DNA from: a virus
Length of the DNA: 47,974 bases
Strand: one strand, 5' to 3'
Virus record (IMG/VR): IMGVR_UViG_3300044729_002597
Coordinates: 1 to 47,974 of that record
Of this stretch, positions 1 to 7,629 are shown piece by piece. Made by a program: the position numbers and the translations under genes. The notes beneath the pieces were generated by a model that was not told where the DNA came from, searched no databases, and was given only the letters and a program-made list of their open reading frames with translations. How positions within the stretch are numbered: the stretch's first letter is position 1; every line of letters starts with the position of its first letter.

Positions 1-30
1 CTGGCTGTGTATCCCAATCAAAGAAGAACC

Positions 31-189
31 ATGAGCCCCGACACCCTGGCAATCCTGGCCGCCTTCAGAGACAGCCCAACCCTCAACGAGGCCGTCGCTC
101 AATCCTTCAGGGCCCTGGCGCTGCTTAAGTCGGACGAACCCCTCGCGCCGGATCGGCTGTTCCGCATCGCTGACGAGCTAGACCCGTGA
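31..189 (+). CDS. Small hypothetical protein (52 aa)
   Basis: A short acidic and alanine-rich protein with no family I recognise. The ATG at 31 is preferred over the GTG at 7 because a purine-rich AAGAAG lies just upstream of it. The stop codon overlaps the GTG start of the next gene in a GTGA arrangement, so the two are probably translationally coupled. It opens a three-gene plus-strand group at the left edge. The true 5' context lies outside the window. Confidence 0.6.
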   Translation: MSPDTLAILAAFRDSPTLNEAVAQSFRALALLKSDEPLAPDRLFRIADELDP

Positions 190-860
190 CTGCATCTACC
201 GCTGATTACCCACTGACAACCACGCTTAATCACATTTATTCACATACTCACTCGCAACACAACTTTGAAGGGTTTTGGCAACGAACACTAAAGGCACTAG
301 GTAAAACGCAAGCCGATGATGAATTAATTACGTTTTTGGAAATAGCAGACAAAGTCGAATTTTGCGGTTTACAGTTTTTTGCTTTTGACTTGCTTTTGTG
401 CTTGAAGTCAGCACCAGAATACAGTAATCACTGGCGCCGATTTGCTGTTTGGTGCGCAAGACGGAAAATTCAACCAACTGATGCTCGTAGTTTACAAATT
501 TTGAATGTTGCCGAGCAATATGCGGAGGGTGCGGCATCACTTGCGAATCTAGTAACAGCTTGGAAAATTGCTGAAAACGCTTATAATGAACTTGCAGATG
601 GCTGCACAAGGGCGGAAATGGCTAGAACGGAAGCTGTTTGGGCAACTACTAGGCCAGCGGCCTGGAAAGCTGCCGCCATGGCGTTCAAGGCAGCAGCTAG
701 CGCAGAAGCAGCTCAAGAGGGTGCTGTGGCATTAACAACAGCATGGACTTCTGCATACGCTGCCGCTCAATGCCGGTTTATTGCTGCTTTTAGGCAATTG
801 GTCACAGATGGAACACTTCCGCCTCATATTATTACTATTACTGACACGTCGGAGGCGTAG
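186..860 (+). CDS. Hypothetical alanine-rich helical protein (224 aa)
   Basis: No family was recognised. The N-terminal half is mixed and aromatic-rich. Residues from about 110 onward are dominated by Ala, Thr and Glu in a pattern suggesting long helices. It starts with GTG in a 4-nt overlap with the preceding small gene. Its DNA is clearly more AT-rich than the surrounding structural genes, which suggests recent acquisition as a plus-strand cassette. No signal peptide or membrane segment is visible. Confidence 0.7.
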   Translation: MTASTADYPLTTTLNHIYSHTHSQHNFEGFWQRTLKALGKTQADDELITFLEIADKVEFCGLQFFAFDLLLCLKSAPEYSNHWRRFAVWCARRKIQPTDARSLQILNVAEQYAEGAASLANLVTAWKIAENAYNELADGCTRAEMARTEAVWATTRPAAWKAAAMAFKAAASAEAAQEGAVALTTAWTSAYAAAQCRFIAAFRQLVTDGTLPPHIITITDTSEA

Positions 861-929
861 CAGGGAGGAGGTTGTTAGCGGTTTACGTTGCCACTCTGGA
901 AACCTGGAGCACAGGCGCAATGCTCCCAG

Positions 930-1148
930 ATGATCACCCCAGTGGTTCCAGTTCAGGAGGTCATCCAAATCGGCGAGCGTTTGGTCTGGCGCATTTGCGC
1001 TGGCGTCCACTGCGTTGAGGCGTTCTCCGGCGCCGACGCCTGGCACAAGATGCGGCATCTATGCCGAGAGCACGGGATCACCCTGGCGACCACTGGTGTT
1101 ACCGAGCCAGCCGTAGGGCCCCCTCCGCTGCCAGATCCTGGCGTCTAG
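930..1148 (+). CDS. Small hypothetical protein (72 aa)
   Basis: The protein has two cysteines and a short basic-histidine segment (HKMRHLCREHG) but no recognised domain. The ATG at 930 is taken as the start; a TTG at 888 would add 14 residues and has a GGAGG-like stretch rather far upstream. Its TAG stop lies in the palindrome CTAG at 1145-1148, which also supplies the stop of the minus-strand endolysin, so the two genes converge with a shared 4-nt end. Confidence 0.5.
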   Translation: MITPVVPVQEVIQIGERLVWRICAGVHCVEAFSGADAWHKMRHLCREHGITLATTGVTEPAVGPPPLPDPGV

Positions 1149-1684
1149 CCCGCCTCCTGCAGCACCGATACCCAGATCCGACCCAGCTGCGTTAACGGAA
1201 GGATGCGGTCGCGCAGGTCAATGTTATGCAGCCGGATGCAGCCAAGGGTTGGGTGCAGGTCCTGCCTTGGCGCCCACGCCCCAGGCCAGCCGCAGGCGCT
1301 GCCACCACCATGCACCATGATGCCGTCTCGATACGGCTTGCTTGTTGGCCCCTCCTGGCCCTCTTGTCCTTCCATATCAAAGCTGTACCAGCCGTAGGCG
1401 CGACGATCGGCGGCAAACCTTGGGCGTGGATCCTCTTCGTAGTCCCGGTAAATCTTGCCGATCAGGTAAAGCCCCGGAGGGGTGTCCTCACCGGTCCGAC
1501 GCCATTCAGCATCCGCCCCTTGGCCACGGCAAAGGCATGGGATCTGCCACAACCGCCGCCCATCATGCGTCCACCCTGTCATGGTTTCGGCGATGTCGTT
1601 GGCAATCATGTGGTGATCGCCAGGCCGCAGGGTGGGACGGACCTTGGGGCCCACCATCCCTGGCGGCCAGACCGGTGTCTTCAC
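1145..1684 (-). CDS. Endolysin, L,D-transpeptidase (YkuD)-like fold
   Basis: This 179-aa protein carries the hallmark motifs of the YkuD/L,D-transpeptidase fold: a glycine-flanked histidine (MVHGGGSACGW, about residues 121-131) followed by the cysteine motif TLGCIRLHN about 20 residues later, which would supply the catalytic Cys and His. In phages such domains act as peptidoglycan-cleaving lysins, and its place at the end of a lysis block fits that role. The GTG at 1684 is chosen because it overlaps the stop of the upstream 51-aa gene as GTGA; a GTG at 1753 would give a longer reading. No export signal is seen, so release probably needs a holin. It could instead be a wall-modifying enzyme. 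Confidence 0.8.
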   Translation of the reverse strand: MKTPVWPPGMVGPKVRPTLRPGDHHMIANDIAETMTGWTHDGRRLWQIPCLCRGQGADAEWRRTGEDTPPGLYLIGKIYRDYEEDPRPRFAADRRAYGWYSFDMEGQEGQEGPTSKPYRDGIMVHGGGSACGWPGAWAPRQDLHPTLGCIRLHNIDLRDRILPLTQLGRIWVSVLQEAG

Positions 1685-1836
1685 AGCGGCCACCGAGACA
1701 CAACACGCCAGCCCCGGATTCGCAGCAGCGCCGTCGCAATGCCAGCCCGCCACGGCGGCACGTCAACAAACAGCGCCCGCGTCGGGGGATCCTGCGGCTC
1801 TTCGCAGATCAAACGGATCAACCCGCACGTCATCAT
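1681..1836 (-). CDS. Small hypothetical protein upstream of endolysin (51 aa)
   Basis: This 51-codon frame starts with a double ATG at 1836 and ends in a GTGA overlap with the endolysin start. The product is Arg/Trp-rich with an amphipathic middle (DVPPWRAGIATALLRIRGW) and no recognised family. The overlap and the GGAAAGCT leader element 18 nt upstream support it as a real gene coupled to the lysin. It may be a small lysis accessory protein, but that is only inferred from position. Confidence 0.55.
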   Translation of the reverse strand: MMTCGLIRLICEEPQDPPTRALFVDVPPWRAGIATALLRIRGWRVVSRWPL

Positions 1837-1853
1837 TGCTTAGCACCTGGCGC

Positions 1854-1861
1854 AGCTTTCC
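1854..1861 (-). promoter_or_regulatory. GGAAAGCT leader element
   Basis: A minus-strand GGAAAGCT lies 18 nt upstream of the start of the 51-aa gene. The same octamer recurs ahead of many minus-strand starts in this window (3054, 7363, 10304, 12061, 12529, 20599, 32763, 33525 and 38310, left-end coordinates). Confidence 0.4.
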
Positions 1862-1954
1862 CGGTAAACTGAGCCAGACGCCAGACGGCAGTAGTGCCCA
1901 CCGCTACTTTTTCTTGGGATGTTCAGCGGGTGTTTACTGTGCCAGGGAGGTCTG

Positions 1955-2044
1955 ATGTTGGCATCATGGGCCGTGCCTTTGATCTTCTGCCTGGTGGCAC
2001 GATGCTCAACGCCCCGTGCATCCATCGAGGGGTTGTTGGGGTGA
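1955..2044 (+). CDS. Tiny membrane peptide candidate (29 aa)
   Basis: A strong Shine-Dalgarno (AGGGAGGT) stands three bases before the ATG. The product is a 29-residue hydrophobic peptide (WAVPLIFCLVARC) that could be a single membrane segment. Its TGA overlaps the GTG of the next frame as GTGA, the coupling style used throughout this phage. It is divergent from the endolysin unit and convergent with the holin candidate. It may be a lysis or superinfection peptide; very short frames can arise by chance. Confidence 0.4.
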   Translation: MLASWAVPLIFCLVARCSTPRASIEGLLG

Positions 2045-2184
2045 CGGTAAAGATGCTCAGCGACACCAAGACGCAAATTATCAATTCTGAGCCGGTGATT
2101 ATGACTAGGGAGGACACGTCACCCAGAGACCTTGTGCCATGGCAGGAAGAGTTACTACGGTCGTTTCAGCTTCAGCCCGCCTAG
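2041..2184 (+). CDS. Small hypothetical protein (47 aa)
   Basis: This frame starts with GTG in a GTGA overlap with the preceding 29-codon frame. The product is mixed-charge (EDTSPRDLVPWQEELL) with no recognised domain. The reading frame stays open upstream, so a 72-aa version from ATG 1966 is possible. The stretch 1837-2192 would otherwise be a 356-base non-coding gap in a very dense genome, which favours something being encoded here. Confidence 0.4.
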   Translation: MTVKMLSDTKTQIINSEPVIMTREDTSPRDLVPWQEELLRSFQLQPA

Positions 2185-2192
2185 GATCATCT

Positions 2193-2402
2193 TTACGGGC
2201 CGGGGGTGCGGTTTGGCACGGCAATGCCTAGCGCTGTGGTGGCTGCACCGGAAAGGGCAACGATTGCAACGGTGCGGCTTTCAGCACAGGCTTTGCCGCC
2301 AGCATGTTTCATGCAATTCCACCAGTCAAGAACCCCGACTCCTGCGCTAGCCAGTAAGCAGAAGCCGGCAAACCCAAGACACCAGCTTATGTAGCGGGTC
2401 AC
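2193..2402 (-). CDS. Holin candidate (69 aa, two membrane segments)
   Basis: Two hydrophobic stretches are visible, at roughly residues 5-25 (WCLGFAGFCLLASAGVGVL) and 46-64 (VAIVALSGAATTALGIAV), joined by a Cys/Lys-containing loop. Size, topology and neighbours (a coiled-coil membrane protein before it and a lysin after it) match small phage holins. The GTG at 2402 overlaps the upstream stop as GTGA and is preferred over GTG 2411. Sequence alone cannot separate a holin from another small membrane protein. Confidence 0.55.
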   Translation of the reverse strand: MTRYISWCLGFAGFCLLASAGVGVLDWWNCMKHAGGKACAESRTVAIVALSGAATTALGIAVPNRTPGP

Positions 2403-2881
2403 CCCCTCCACCTCACCAGTGCTGGGGGGGTCATGGTGCCTGTTTTAGAATGCTTCATGCGATCCAGCCAAGCAGGAAGTCCAGCAAACAAAGCTCCCAG
2501 TATGCCCCCCCCAACAACGGCTAGCAACACATAGGCGGAAACGTTTTTGTCTAACCTAGCAACCGTTTTAGCGACTTCTTCATAGTCTTTTATTCGTCCA
2601 TTGATCGCTAATATTTCAATTTCGTGTTTATGCGATTGGTCTAGGTATTTTTCCTGTAAGGATTGATGCGCTTGCGCTGATCTGTCAATTTTATCTGCAA
2701 TTTGTTCTTGCCCTTTTTCTACAGCCTCAAGCCTAAAACCTATTTTAGCAATAGTTTCAAGTTTGCCTTCAAGACCATGTAAGCGATCACAGGCCGTTTT
2801 TAGTATTCCTAGAAAAGCGGCTATTTCGCTCTGCGATCCTGGCTGCGCAACTGATTCAAAAGTCTGTTGTTCTCCGCTCAC
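2399..2881 (-). CDS. XhlA-like coiled-coil membrane protein (160 aa)
   Basis: Residues about 20-120 are a charged heptad-like region rich in Lys, Glu, Gln and Ala, predicted to form a coiled coil. A single membrane helix follows near the C-terminus (YVLLAVVGGGILGALFAGL). This layout resembles XhlA-type lysis accessory proteins. The GTG at 2881 is chosen because it overlaps the stop of the 42-aa gene upstream as GTGA; the longer frame from 2968 would run across that gene. The probable site is the inner membrane, in the lysis block. Confidence 0.6.
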   Translation of the reverse strand: MSGEQQTFESVAQPGSQSEIAAFLGILKTACDRLHGLEGKLETIAKIGFRLEAVEKGQEQIADKIDRSAQAHQSLQEKYLDQSHKHEIEILAINGRIKDYEEVAKTVARLDKNVSAYVLLAVVGGGILGALFAGLPAWLDRMKHSKTGTMTPPALVRWRG

Positions 2882-3006
2882 GGCTCCAACCTCCCCCGCA
2901 TCCAGCGCCGCACACCCGGCACCGCCGTCAGAACACCCCAGGCAGGCAGAAACAACGCCAGGTGCCACAGCGTCATCGAGAGCAGATCGTCAGGTATTAG
3001 TGTCAT
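2878..3006 (-). CDS. Small membrane protein (42 aa)
   Basis: This is a 42-codon frame from ATG 3006 with one hydrophobic helix (LWHLALFLPAWGVLTAVPGV) and a basic C-terminus (RRWMRGRLEP), giving a clear positive-inside orientation. It is coupled by a GTGA overlap to the coiled-coil membrane protein. It is the first gene of the lysis block and could be a pinholin or holin partner. A GGAAAGCT leader element lies 48 nt upstream. Confidence 0.55.
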   Translation of the reverse strand: MTLIPDDLLSMTLWHLALFLPAWGVLTAVPGVRRWMRGRLEP

Positions 3007-3087
3007 CCGTTGATGGTCCCAGCCATGCGTTACAAGGGTTTACGCTCTGGCCTAGCTTTCCAGATGCCGAAGCGTTGCTATCAAGAG

Positions 3088-3423
3088 CTAACTCGCTGGC
3101 GGGACATCTTCAGAAACCTTGACCGAGATGAACTCATCATTGGGGAACGTTTCAACCCTGCCATCGGCATAGGTCACCCGGAACTCGGCTTCAAAGATGC
3201 CAGCATTGGCGATTTCGCCCGTTTGCCACTGGTATTCCACCGTTGGCGTACCAGTTGCAGTCACCACCACCGCCGCAGCGTCAATCACGGTGGCCCCGCC
3301 CCTTGACCGTCGCTGCCGCATCTGAAACCGCACCGTCGCACCGGTCAGCACCACCGATGCCGGATCTAGTGCGTATCGGATGGCGGGTGATGTATCGCCA
3401 GTTTTGATGTAAAAAGTGCTCAT
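3088..3423 (-). CDS. BppU N-terminal-like baseplate/fibre protein (111 aa)
   Basis: The protein reads like the N-terminal beta domain of BppU-type baseplate proteins: a start FYIKTGDTSPAIRY, then LTGATVRFQMR, then YQWQTGEIANAGIFEAEF and a closing DGRVETFPNDEFISVKV. Such domains attach fibres to the distal tail. The ATG at 3423 has a GGTGAGG ribosome site; GTG 3453 is less likely. Only the attachment domain is present, so it may be a short adaptor working with the fibre genes just upstream. Confidence 0.65.
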   Translation of the reverse strand: MSTFYIKTGDTSPAIRYALDPASVVLTGATVRFQMRQRRSRGGATVIDAAAVVVTATGTPTVEYQWQTGEIANAGIFEAEFRVTYADGRVETFPNDEFISVKVSEDVPPAS

Positions 3424-3430
3424 CGAATCC

Positions 3431-4282
3431 TCACCTAACGATGCGCCCGCCACGGCGTGATATACTCAGTTTGCCGCCATTGGCTGGATCGCCAGGGAAG
3501 GCAAACCGAGTGGCAAATTGAACTGGCCCGATTGCCGTTGACGTGCCGGTGATCACAAAGACTCCATCCGCTACGCCGATAACTCGGACTGCGCCTGTTG
3601 CCGACCCGCCAAGAGGCAGGTCTCCCGCTGCTGACCCGGATATAATTGCCGTAGCTACCGTGCCCGTCGCGTTACCGGTGAGCGGTAAGGTGCCGCTGGC
3701 AATCGCGCTGATTTGGGCCGTTGCGGCGCCGGTCCCGCCAAGCGGCAAGATGCCGTCCGCAACGACAGACACGCGGACAGATGCGATCGCTTCACCATCG
3801 AGCTGCAACGTCCCGTTAGCCGCGCCATTGACGCTGACCCTGCCCGTGGCGTCCCCGGTAATCGGCAGTGTCCCCGAAGCGGTGGCAGTAATCGGAGCGG
3901 TGCCGATGACGCCCGTAGCGGTGCCAAACAGGGGCAGCGTGCCATTGCCCACCGCAGATACGGCGACGGCCCCGGTAGCGCCCCCTCCAAGGGGCAGGGT
4001 GCCAGCGGCAGTAGCAGTAGCAGGGGCGTTGCCAATGACGCCTACCGCGTCTCCAGTTAGTGGCAGCGTGCCGCTGGCTGCGCCGGAGATCAAGACGGTC
4101 CCGGTGGAGTCCCCGGTGAAGCTGATCGTGCCAGATGCCGTGCCTGAAATTCCGCCACCGCCCGCAACCACAGGCGACCAGATCGCAACCCGTCCGCCGT
4201 AACCCTTCTGGGCCGACAGCGAGCCGGTCAGGGTTGAAACGAATAACCGTCCGCCGTAACCCTTCTGGACGTCTAACGTCAT
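3431..4282 (-). CDS. Repeat-containing tail fibre-like protein (283 aa)
   Basis: The middle of this protein (residues about 51-250) is a tandem array of 20- or 23-residue units built on GTLPLTGDATGxV, a regular glycine/threonine-rich beta pattern. The N-terminus holds a second short duplication (QKGYGGR twice, 20 residues apart). The start overlaps the stop of the tail spike gene by one base (TGATG). Low-complexity beta repeats next to spike and baseplate genes suggest a fibre shaft or virion surface protein. No enzymatic motif is seen. Confidence 0.6.
   Translation of the reverse strand: MTLDVQKGYGGRLFVSTLTGSLSAQKGYGGRVAIWSPVVAGGGGISGTASGTISFTGDSTGTVLISGAASGTLPLTGDAVGVIGNAPATATAAGTLPLGGGATGAVAVSAVGNGTLPLFGTATGVIGTAPITATASGTLPITGDATGRVSVNGAANGTLQLDGEAIASVRVSVVADGILPLGGTGAATAQISAIASGTLPLTGNATGTVATAIISGSAAGDLPLGGSATGAVRVIGVADGVFVITGTSTAIGPVQFATRFAFPGDPANGGKLSISRRGGRIVR
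3533..4132 (-). repeat. About ten 60/69-bp tandem coding repeats
   Basis: The repeat array encodes units GTLPLTGDATG plus 9 or 12 further residues. The 20-residue and 23-residue versions partly alternate, and the longer ones contain inserts such as APITATAS. The units have diverged at the DNA level, so the array is not freshly duplicated. Confidence 0.7.
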
Positions 4283-6264
4283 CAGGTCACCGTGATGGCT
4301 TCGACGTACCCGTTGAACGTGGTGCCACCCCAGGCGATCAGATCAAGGCTGAGGATCTGCGTCCCGCTGCCGGTCGGGGACAGCGAAAGCGTCACCGTCT
4401 CCCATGTGTTTGCCGCCGCCGTCATCAGCGCCCGCTGCTCGGTCGTGATCCCCGGCAAGCCTTCCGTTGGCATGTAGGACAGGCCCATTGACAGCCCGGT
4501 ATTGTCGCGCCGCATCCGCATGGCAATCGTTGTCGTCACCCCGCGCGTGACCTCGAACTGCCCCAGCGGCAGGCGCAGCGGTCCACGGGCCACGGCGTTG
4601 CCGCTTGTGACCTGCACGCGCCAGGACGAGGCTTGCGTGTCCACCACGGCGGTCTGCCGGGTCATCCGGCCATACGTGTGGCGCAGCGTGTCATTGCCCG
4701 CGATTTTGCCCAGACTTTCAACTGACAACAGCCCGTCGTTGCCGTTGGAGACGAAAAAGATGTCAGTAGCCTCTCTCGGGTCCGCGTTCGCAATACGCGC
4801 ATTGACCCCTAAAGCAACGAAAATTCCGCCCGACTGATTATTGAGCGTCACCAGATCATCAACACAGATAGACTCGTTTCCGGGGTTACCCTGAAAAGTC
4901 AGGCCGTACCCCCCGCTATTCCGAATGGTGAGGCCCCGCACAGGATTGCGGCCCCCGTTATAGGTCACCGCGCTCAGGTATGAGTAGATGTTTTCCAGAA
5001 CGCTGCCGTTCGGCTGGTTCGATCCGCCGAGCGAAGGGCCACCGCCCGCCGAATAACAAACATCGGCAGCACTCAGACCACTGTGGGCGAAGCCGTTGAT
5101 TGCAAAGCCGCAGGAGGTAAGGAGGCAGTTTTCCACTCGGCACCCGTCACTGCCGGGCAAAGTGTTTCCGCCAAGCGACGTGTTCATGACGAAGTTCTGG
5201 AACGTGGTGAACTGCCCACCTCCAGCCTGATAAGCGCGCGATGACAGCATGTACCGGGTCATGCCCGTGCGGCTTGCCATGTCCGCCGCCGACCAGCCGC
5301 CCGTCCACACGAATTGATTCGTCGCAGTCCCAGGCTCGTTGGTTGACCAGGTGCGGGGTTCGGTAAACGGGAAACACTGGTGCGCATAGGTGGCCACCGT
5401 TTCAGCTGCACCGTCATATCCCCGTCCTGCGCTTTCAATGCCGTTTTCCTGCGTGCCGCTGCGGTTCAGGACAACGGCTGTGTCCGACGTGACACCCATT
5501 ACCCCCAGCAACGGCTCATCTCCGGTACCATTGCCGCGCAATGGCGGGGCCGTGGTGTAGGCGGTCTTACTGACCATCGTTGCCAGCGTGACTTCGTCGG
5601 CACTGCCGGGGGCCTTGGATGCCCACAGGCAGTTGATCGAAATGGTCGGGGTGCCGGGGTCTGCCGTGGTGCGCAGGGCAATGGAACTGATGGTGCCGAT
5701 GCTGCCAATGTGCGCGATCAGGCCCGCAAACCAGACGTTGTTCAAGCCGTCTGTGAACGGCACCGACACAATCGGCACGTCGCCGTTCGCGTCCGAACAC
5801 AGGTCCAAAAACACTGTCCCCGCAGTCAGCGCAACCGATGTCCGAAACCAGACGTTGACCTGCTGAAACCCGGTCAGGTCCATCGTCAACGGCTTGTGCG
5901 CCAGCTTGCCGGTGGTAAATGCCGTACCAACTGTAAAATTCACCGCTGCCGCGCCGATCAACCGGGTGCCGGACGCTGCATTGAGTGTCACATGCGCAGC
6001 CGCGACCCAGCCCGTGTTCGCCGTCAGGGCGTCGATCAACTTCACCACGCCTGCAGGCACCGTGATCGACCGCGCACTTGCCCCGGTGGTCCAGGTGCAG
6101 TTGCCGATCAGGGTCGGGGCAGGACTTTCAATGAACCGAATTTCGTCGCCCGGTGCCACCCGTGCCGCCGTCGGCCCGCTGTTGATCGTGCGCCAACGGT
6201 TGACAAACGATAGCCCGTTGTTGGCATCGTTCCCCCCGATTGGGTCAATAAAGAATATCGGCAT
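4282..6264 (-). CDS. Tail spike, right-handed beta-helix (660 aa)
   Basis: The N-terminus (FFIDPIGGNDANNGLS) is typical of parallel beta-helix proteins, which often open with a DPxxGxDxNxG pattern. The central part has recurrent Asn/Gly/Ile-rich rungs (VRGLTIRNSGGYGLTFQGNP, ENIYSYLSAVTYNGG) consistent with stacked turns of a beta-helix. The C-terminal 120 residues look like a beta-sandwich cap. Phage proteins of this shape bind or cleave host surface polysaccharide. The 5' end overlaps the preceding gene by 20 nt. No catalytic residues can be assigned by eye. Confidence 0.7.
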   Translation of the reverse strand: MPIFFIDPIGGNDANNGLSFVNRWRTINSGPTAARVAPGDEIRFIESPAPTLIGNCTWTTGASARSITVPAGVVKLIDALTANTGWVAAAHVTLNAASGTRLIGAAAVNFTVGTAFTTGKLAHKPLTMDLTGFQQVNVWFRTSVALTAGTVFLDLCSDANGDVPIVSVPFTDGLNNVWFAGLIAHIGSIGTISSIALRTTADPGTPTISINCLWASKAPGSADEVTLATMVSKTAYTTAPPLRGNGTGDEPLLGVMGVTSDTAVVLNRSGTQENGIESAGRGYDGAAETVATYAHQCFPFTEPRTWSTNEPGTATNQFVWTGGWSAADMASRTGMTRYMLSSRAYQAGGGQFTTFQNFVMNTSLGGNTLPGSDGCRVENCLLTSCGFAINGFAHSGLSAADVCYSAGGGPSLGGSNQPNGSVLENIYSYLSAVTYNGGRNPVRGLTIRNSGGYGLTFQGNPGNESICVDDLVTLNNQSGGIFVALGVNARIANADPREATDIFFVSNGNDGLLSVESLGKIAGNDTLRHTYGRMTRQTAVVDTQASSWRVQVTSGNAVARGPLRLPLGQFEVTRGVTTTIAMRMRRDNTGLSMGLSYMPTEGLPGITTEQRALMTAAANTWETVTLSLSPTGSGTQILSLDLIAWGGTTFNGYVEAITVT

Positions 6265-6919
6265 TGTTATTTAGCCATTGACTTAGGGCGGCGGTACGCA
6301 ACATTTCATTTTCGGCCATCGGCAGCTTAAATATCGGGGCGGATTCCGTCCCGTCTGGCAGCCGAATCCGCGCCTGTTCCATTACGCCACCACCCGGTGC
6401 AGGACCAGCGTAGACCCACCCCAGTAAGGTGACGGATTGCAAAACGGCCCGCGCCAAGCCAACGGATTCCAGTGTTACCTTCACGCCGTGTACCTCGGCC
6501 CAAGACGGAGATCGGAAGGTCTGGGAGAGGATCGCTGCCTTCGTCGCTGGTGAAAGCAGTCCCATCGCTTCGACGTTATCAAACATCGCTGCAACCTGGC
6601 CTGCATCCATTTCTGGGCGAACCTGCTGGTTTCGATCTACAGCGTCAAGCATGGTCAGTATGACGGCAATCGCTTGAGTCGATAATGAAATAGCCGTGTT
6701 GTTCGGTGTTAGGTCTGCCGGTATCTCCCCTCGCGCCGCCACGATCCTCAGTGTGGCCAGCTCGCCGGATAGCGCCGCCGGGATCGCAATTTCTGGGCAC
6801 GAAAACGGCACCCGAACAGCAGGCAGGGTCGGGTCTGGGGTGTTCAAAGCGGCCACCACCTGCGCAGCGTCCAGCCCGATCATGTCTGATTGTTGGAGGC
6901 GTTCAATGAGCGTTGTCAT
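6245..6919 (-). CDS. Hypothetical structural-region protein (224 aa)
   Basis: I do not recognise the family. The protein is Ala/Leu-rich and mostly helical by composition, with a more beta-like, Gly/Pro-rich part near residues 160-185 (GWVYAGPAPGGGV). It lies between a small structural protein and the tail spike and overlaps the spike start by 20 nt. A role in spike assembly or attachment is possible but rests on position only. Confidence 0.6.
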   Translation of the reverse strand: MTTLIERLQQSDMIGLDAAQVVAALNTPDPTLPAVRVPFSCPEIAIPAALSGELATLRIVAARGEIPADLTPNNTAISLSTQAIAVILTMLDAVDRNQQVRPEMDAGQVAAMFDNVEAMGLLSPATKAAILSQTFRSPSWAEVHGVKVTLESVGLARAVLQSVTLLGWVYAGPAPGGGVMEQARIRLPDGTESAPIFKLPMAENEMLRTAALSQWLNNNADILY

Positions 6920-6921
6920 CT

Positions 6922-7323
6922 TCAGGCACCGCCAGCGGTCAGATTGAATGATGTAATCGTCACTTGTTGGCCTGCAGCAATCGACGTGTTGTCGATTGTC
7001 ATATCACCGCCGCCACCAGTGGCAGTTACGGTCCCTTGGATATGGCAGGTGGCGCCTTGGTCAATACTGAAGTGCGCTGCCGTACCAGCTGCGTCCGCTG
7101 CTACGTCTTGCCACGTACCAGACAGCGCTTTGGTGCCACCAGATGCCGCCGCCATCCAATCAGACGGGAGTACCAGTGTTGCCAGCACCGTACCAGCCCT
7201 TGCCGCTGCGCAGTTGGCGGGAACAGCGCCCGTGCGAATTGTCAGCGTCGGGGCCGTACCTGCTGCCGTTTCGATTGCGTCCAGCGCAGCGTTACGCGCT
7301 GGTACCGAAAACTGAAAAGCCAT
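6922..7323 (-). CDS. Conserved phage structural protein (133 aa)
   Basis: The protein begins AFQFSVPARNAALDAIE, contains the segment VLATLVLPSDWMAAAS and ends with a Gly-rich beta region (TGGGGDMTIDN). I recognise this as a family seen repeatedly among structural genes of tailed phages and prophages, usually without an assigned function. The ATG at 7323 has a good AAAGGAG ribosome site; the frame is open further upstream but that part overlaps the preceding gene. A head or tail surface protein is the likely role. Confidence 0.65.
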   Translation of the reverse strand: MAFQFSVPARNAALDAIETAAGTAPTLTIRTGAVPANCAAARAGTVLATLVLPSDWMAAASGGTKALSGTWQDVAADAAGTAAHFSIDQGATCHIQGTVTATGGGGDMTIDNTSIAAGQQVTITSFNLTAGGA

Positions 7324-7360
7324 GGGGAGTCTCCTTTGTTCAGCGGCAAAGATCGCTGAC

Positions 7361-7570
7361 TTAGCTTTCCACCCACGCCTCATCTGCCACGGTGGCCGGA
7401 TCGTCGGCAGCAAACCGCCCACCGGTCACCCGTGCTCGCCTGCGCTTAGCGGAGCCGGTCAGCCCCGACTGGAATGCAGTCAAGGGATCTGCAGCGGGTT
7501 CCTGGGCCTGGGGCTCGGCTGCTGGCTGTTGTAGCTTTACATCGTGGCCGTAGCCGATAGGGAAATTCAT
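7361..7570 (-). CDS. Small hypothetical protein (69 aa)
   Basis: This is a Pro/Gln/Ala-rich N-terminus followed by a basic stretch (SAKRRRARVTGGRFAADDP). No family was recognised. It lies between the putative decoration protein and the 133-aa structural protein, in the same direction. A GGAAAGCT element falls across its stop codon, ahead of the next gene. Confidence 0.5.
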   Translation of the reverse strand: MNFPIGYGHDVKLQQPAAEPQAQEPAADPLTAFQSGLTGSAKRRRARVTGGRFAADDPATVADEAWVES

Positions 7571-7583
7571 GGTGATAGATAGC

Positions 7584-7604
7584 AGAAAGGGCCCCGCAGG
7601 GCCC
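7584..7604 (-). terminator. Terminator-like hairpin
   Basis: On the minus strand a GGGCCC-TGCG-GGGCCC hairpin is followed by TTTCT, between the 229-aa gene and the 69-aa gene. The stem is strong but the U-tract is short, so it may only attenuate. Confidence 0.45.
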
Positions 7605-7629
7605 TAGGGATAATCGACCGGCTAATGGG

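Noticed and set aside
1226-1872. Several plus-strand frames of up to 205 codons
   Set aside because: They are antisense to the endolysin, whose catalytic motifs are clear; their composition is mirror-like.
3543-4202. Plus-strand Pro/Val/Ala frame of 219 codons
   Set aside because: This is the reverse image of the repeat fibre; its apparent repeats come from the GTLPLTGDATG array.
5380-6213. Long plus-strand frame of 277 codons
   Set aside because: It lies opposite the tail spike gene, has an Arg/Gly/Cys-rich composition typical of a mirror frame, and has no family pattern.
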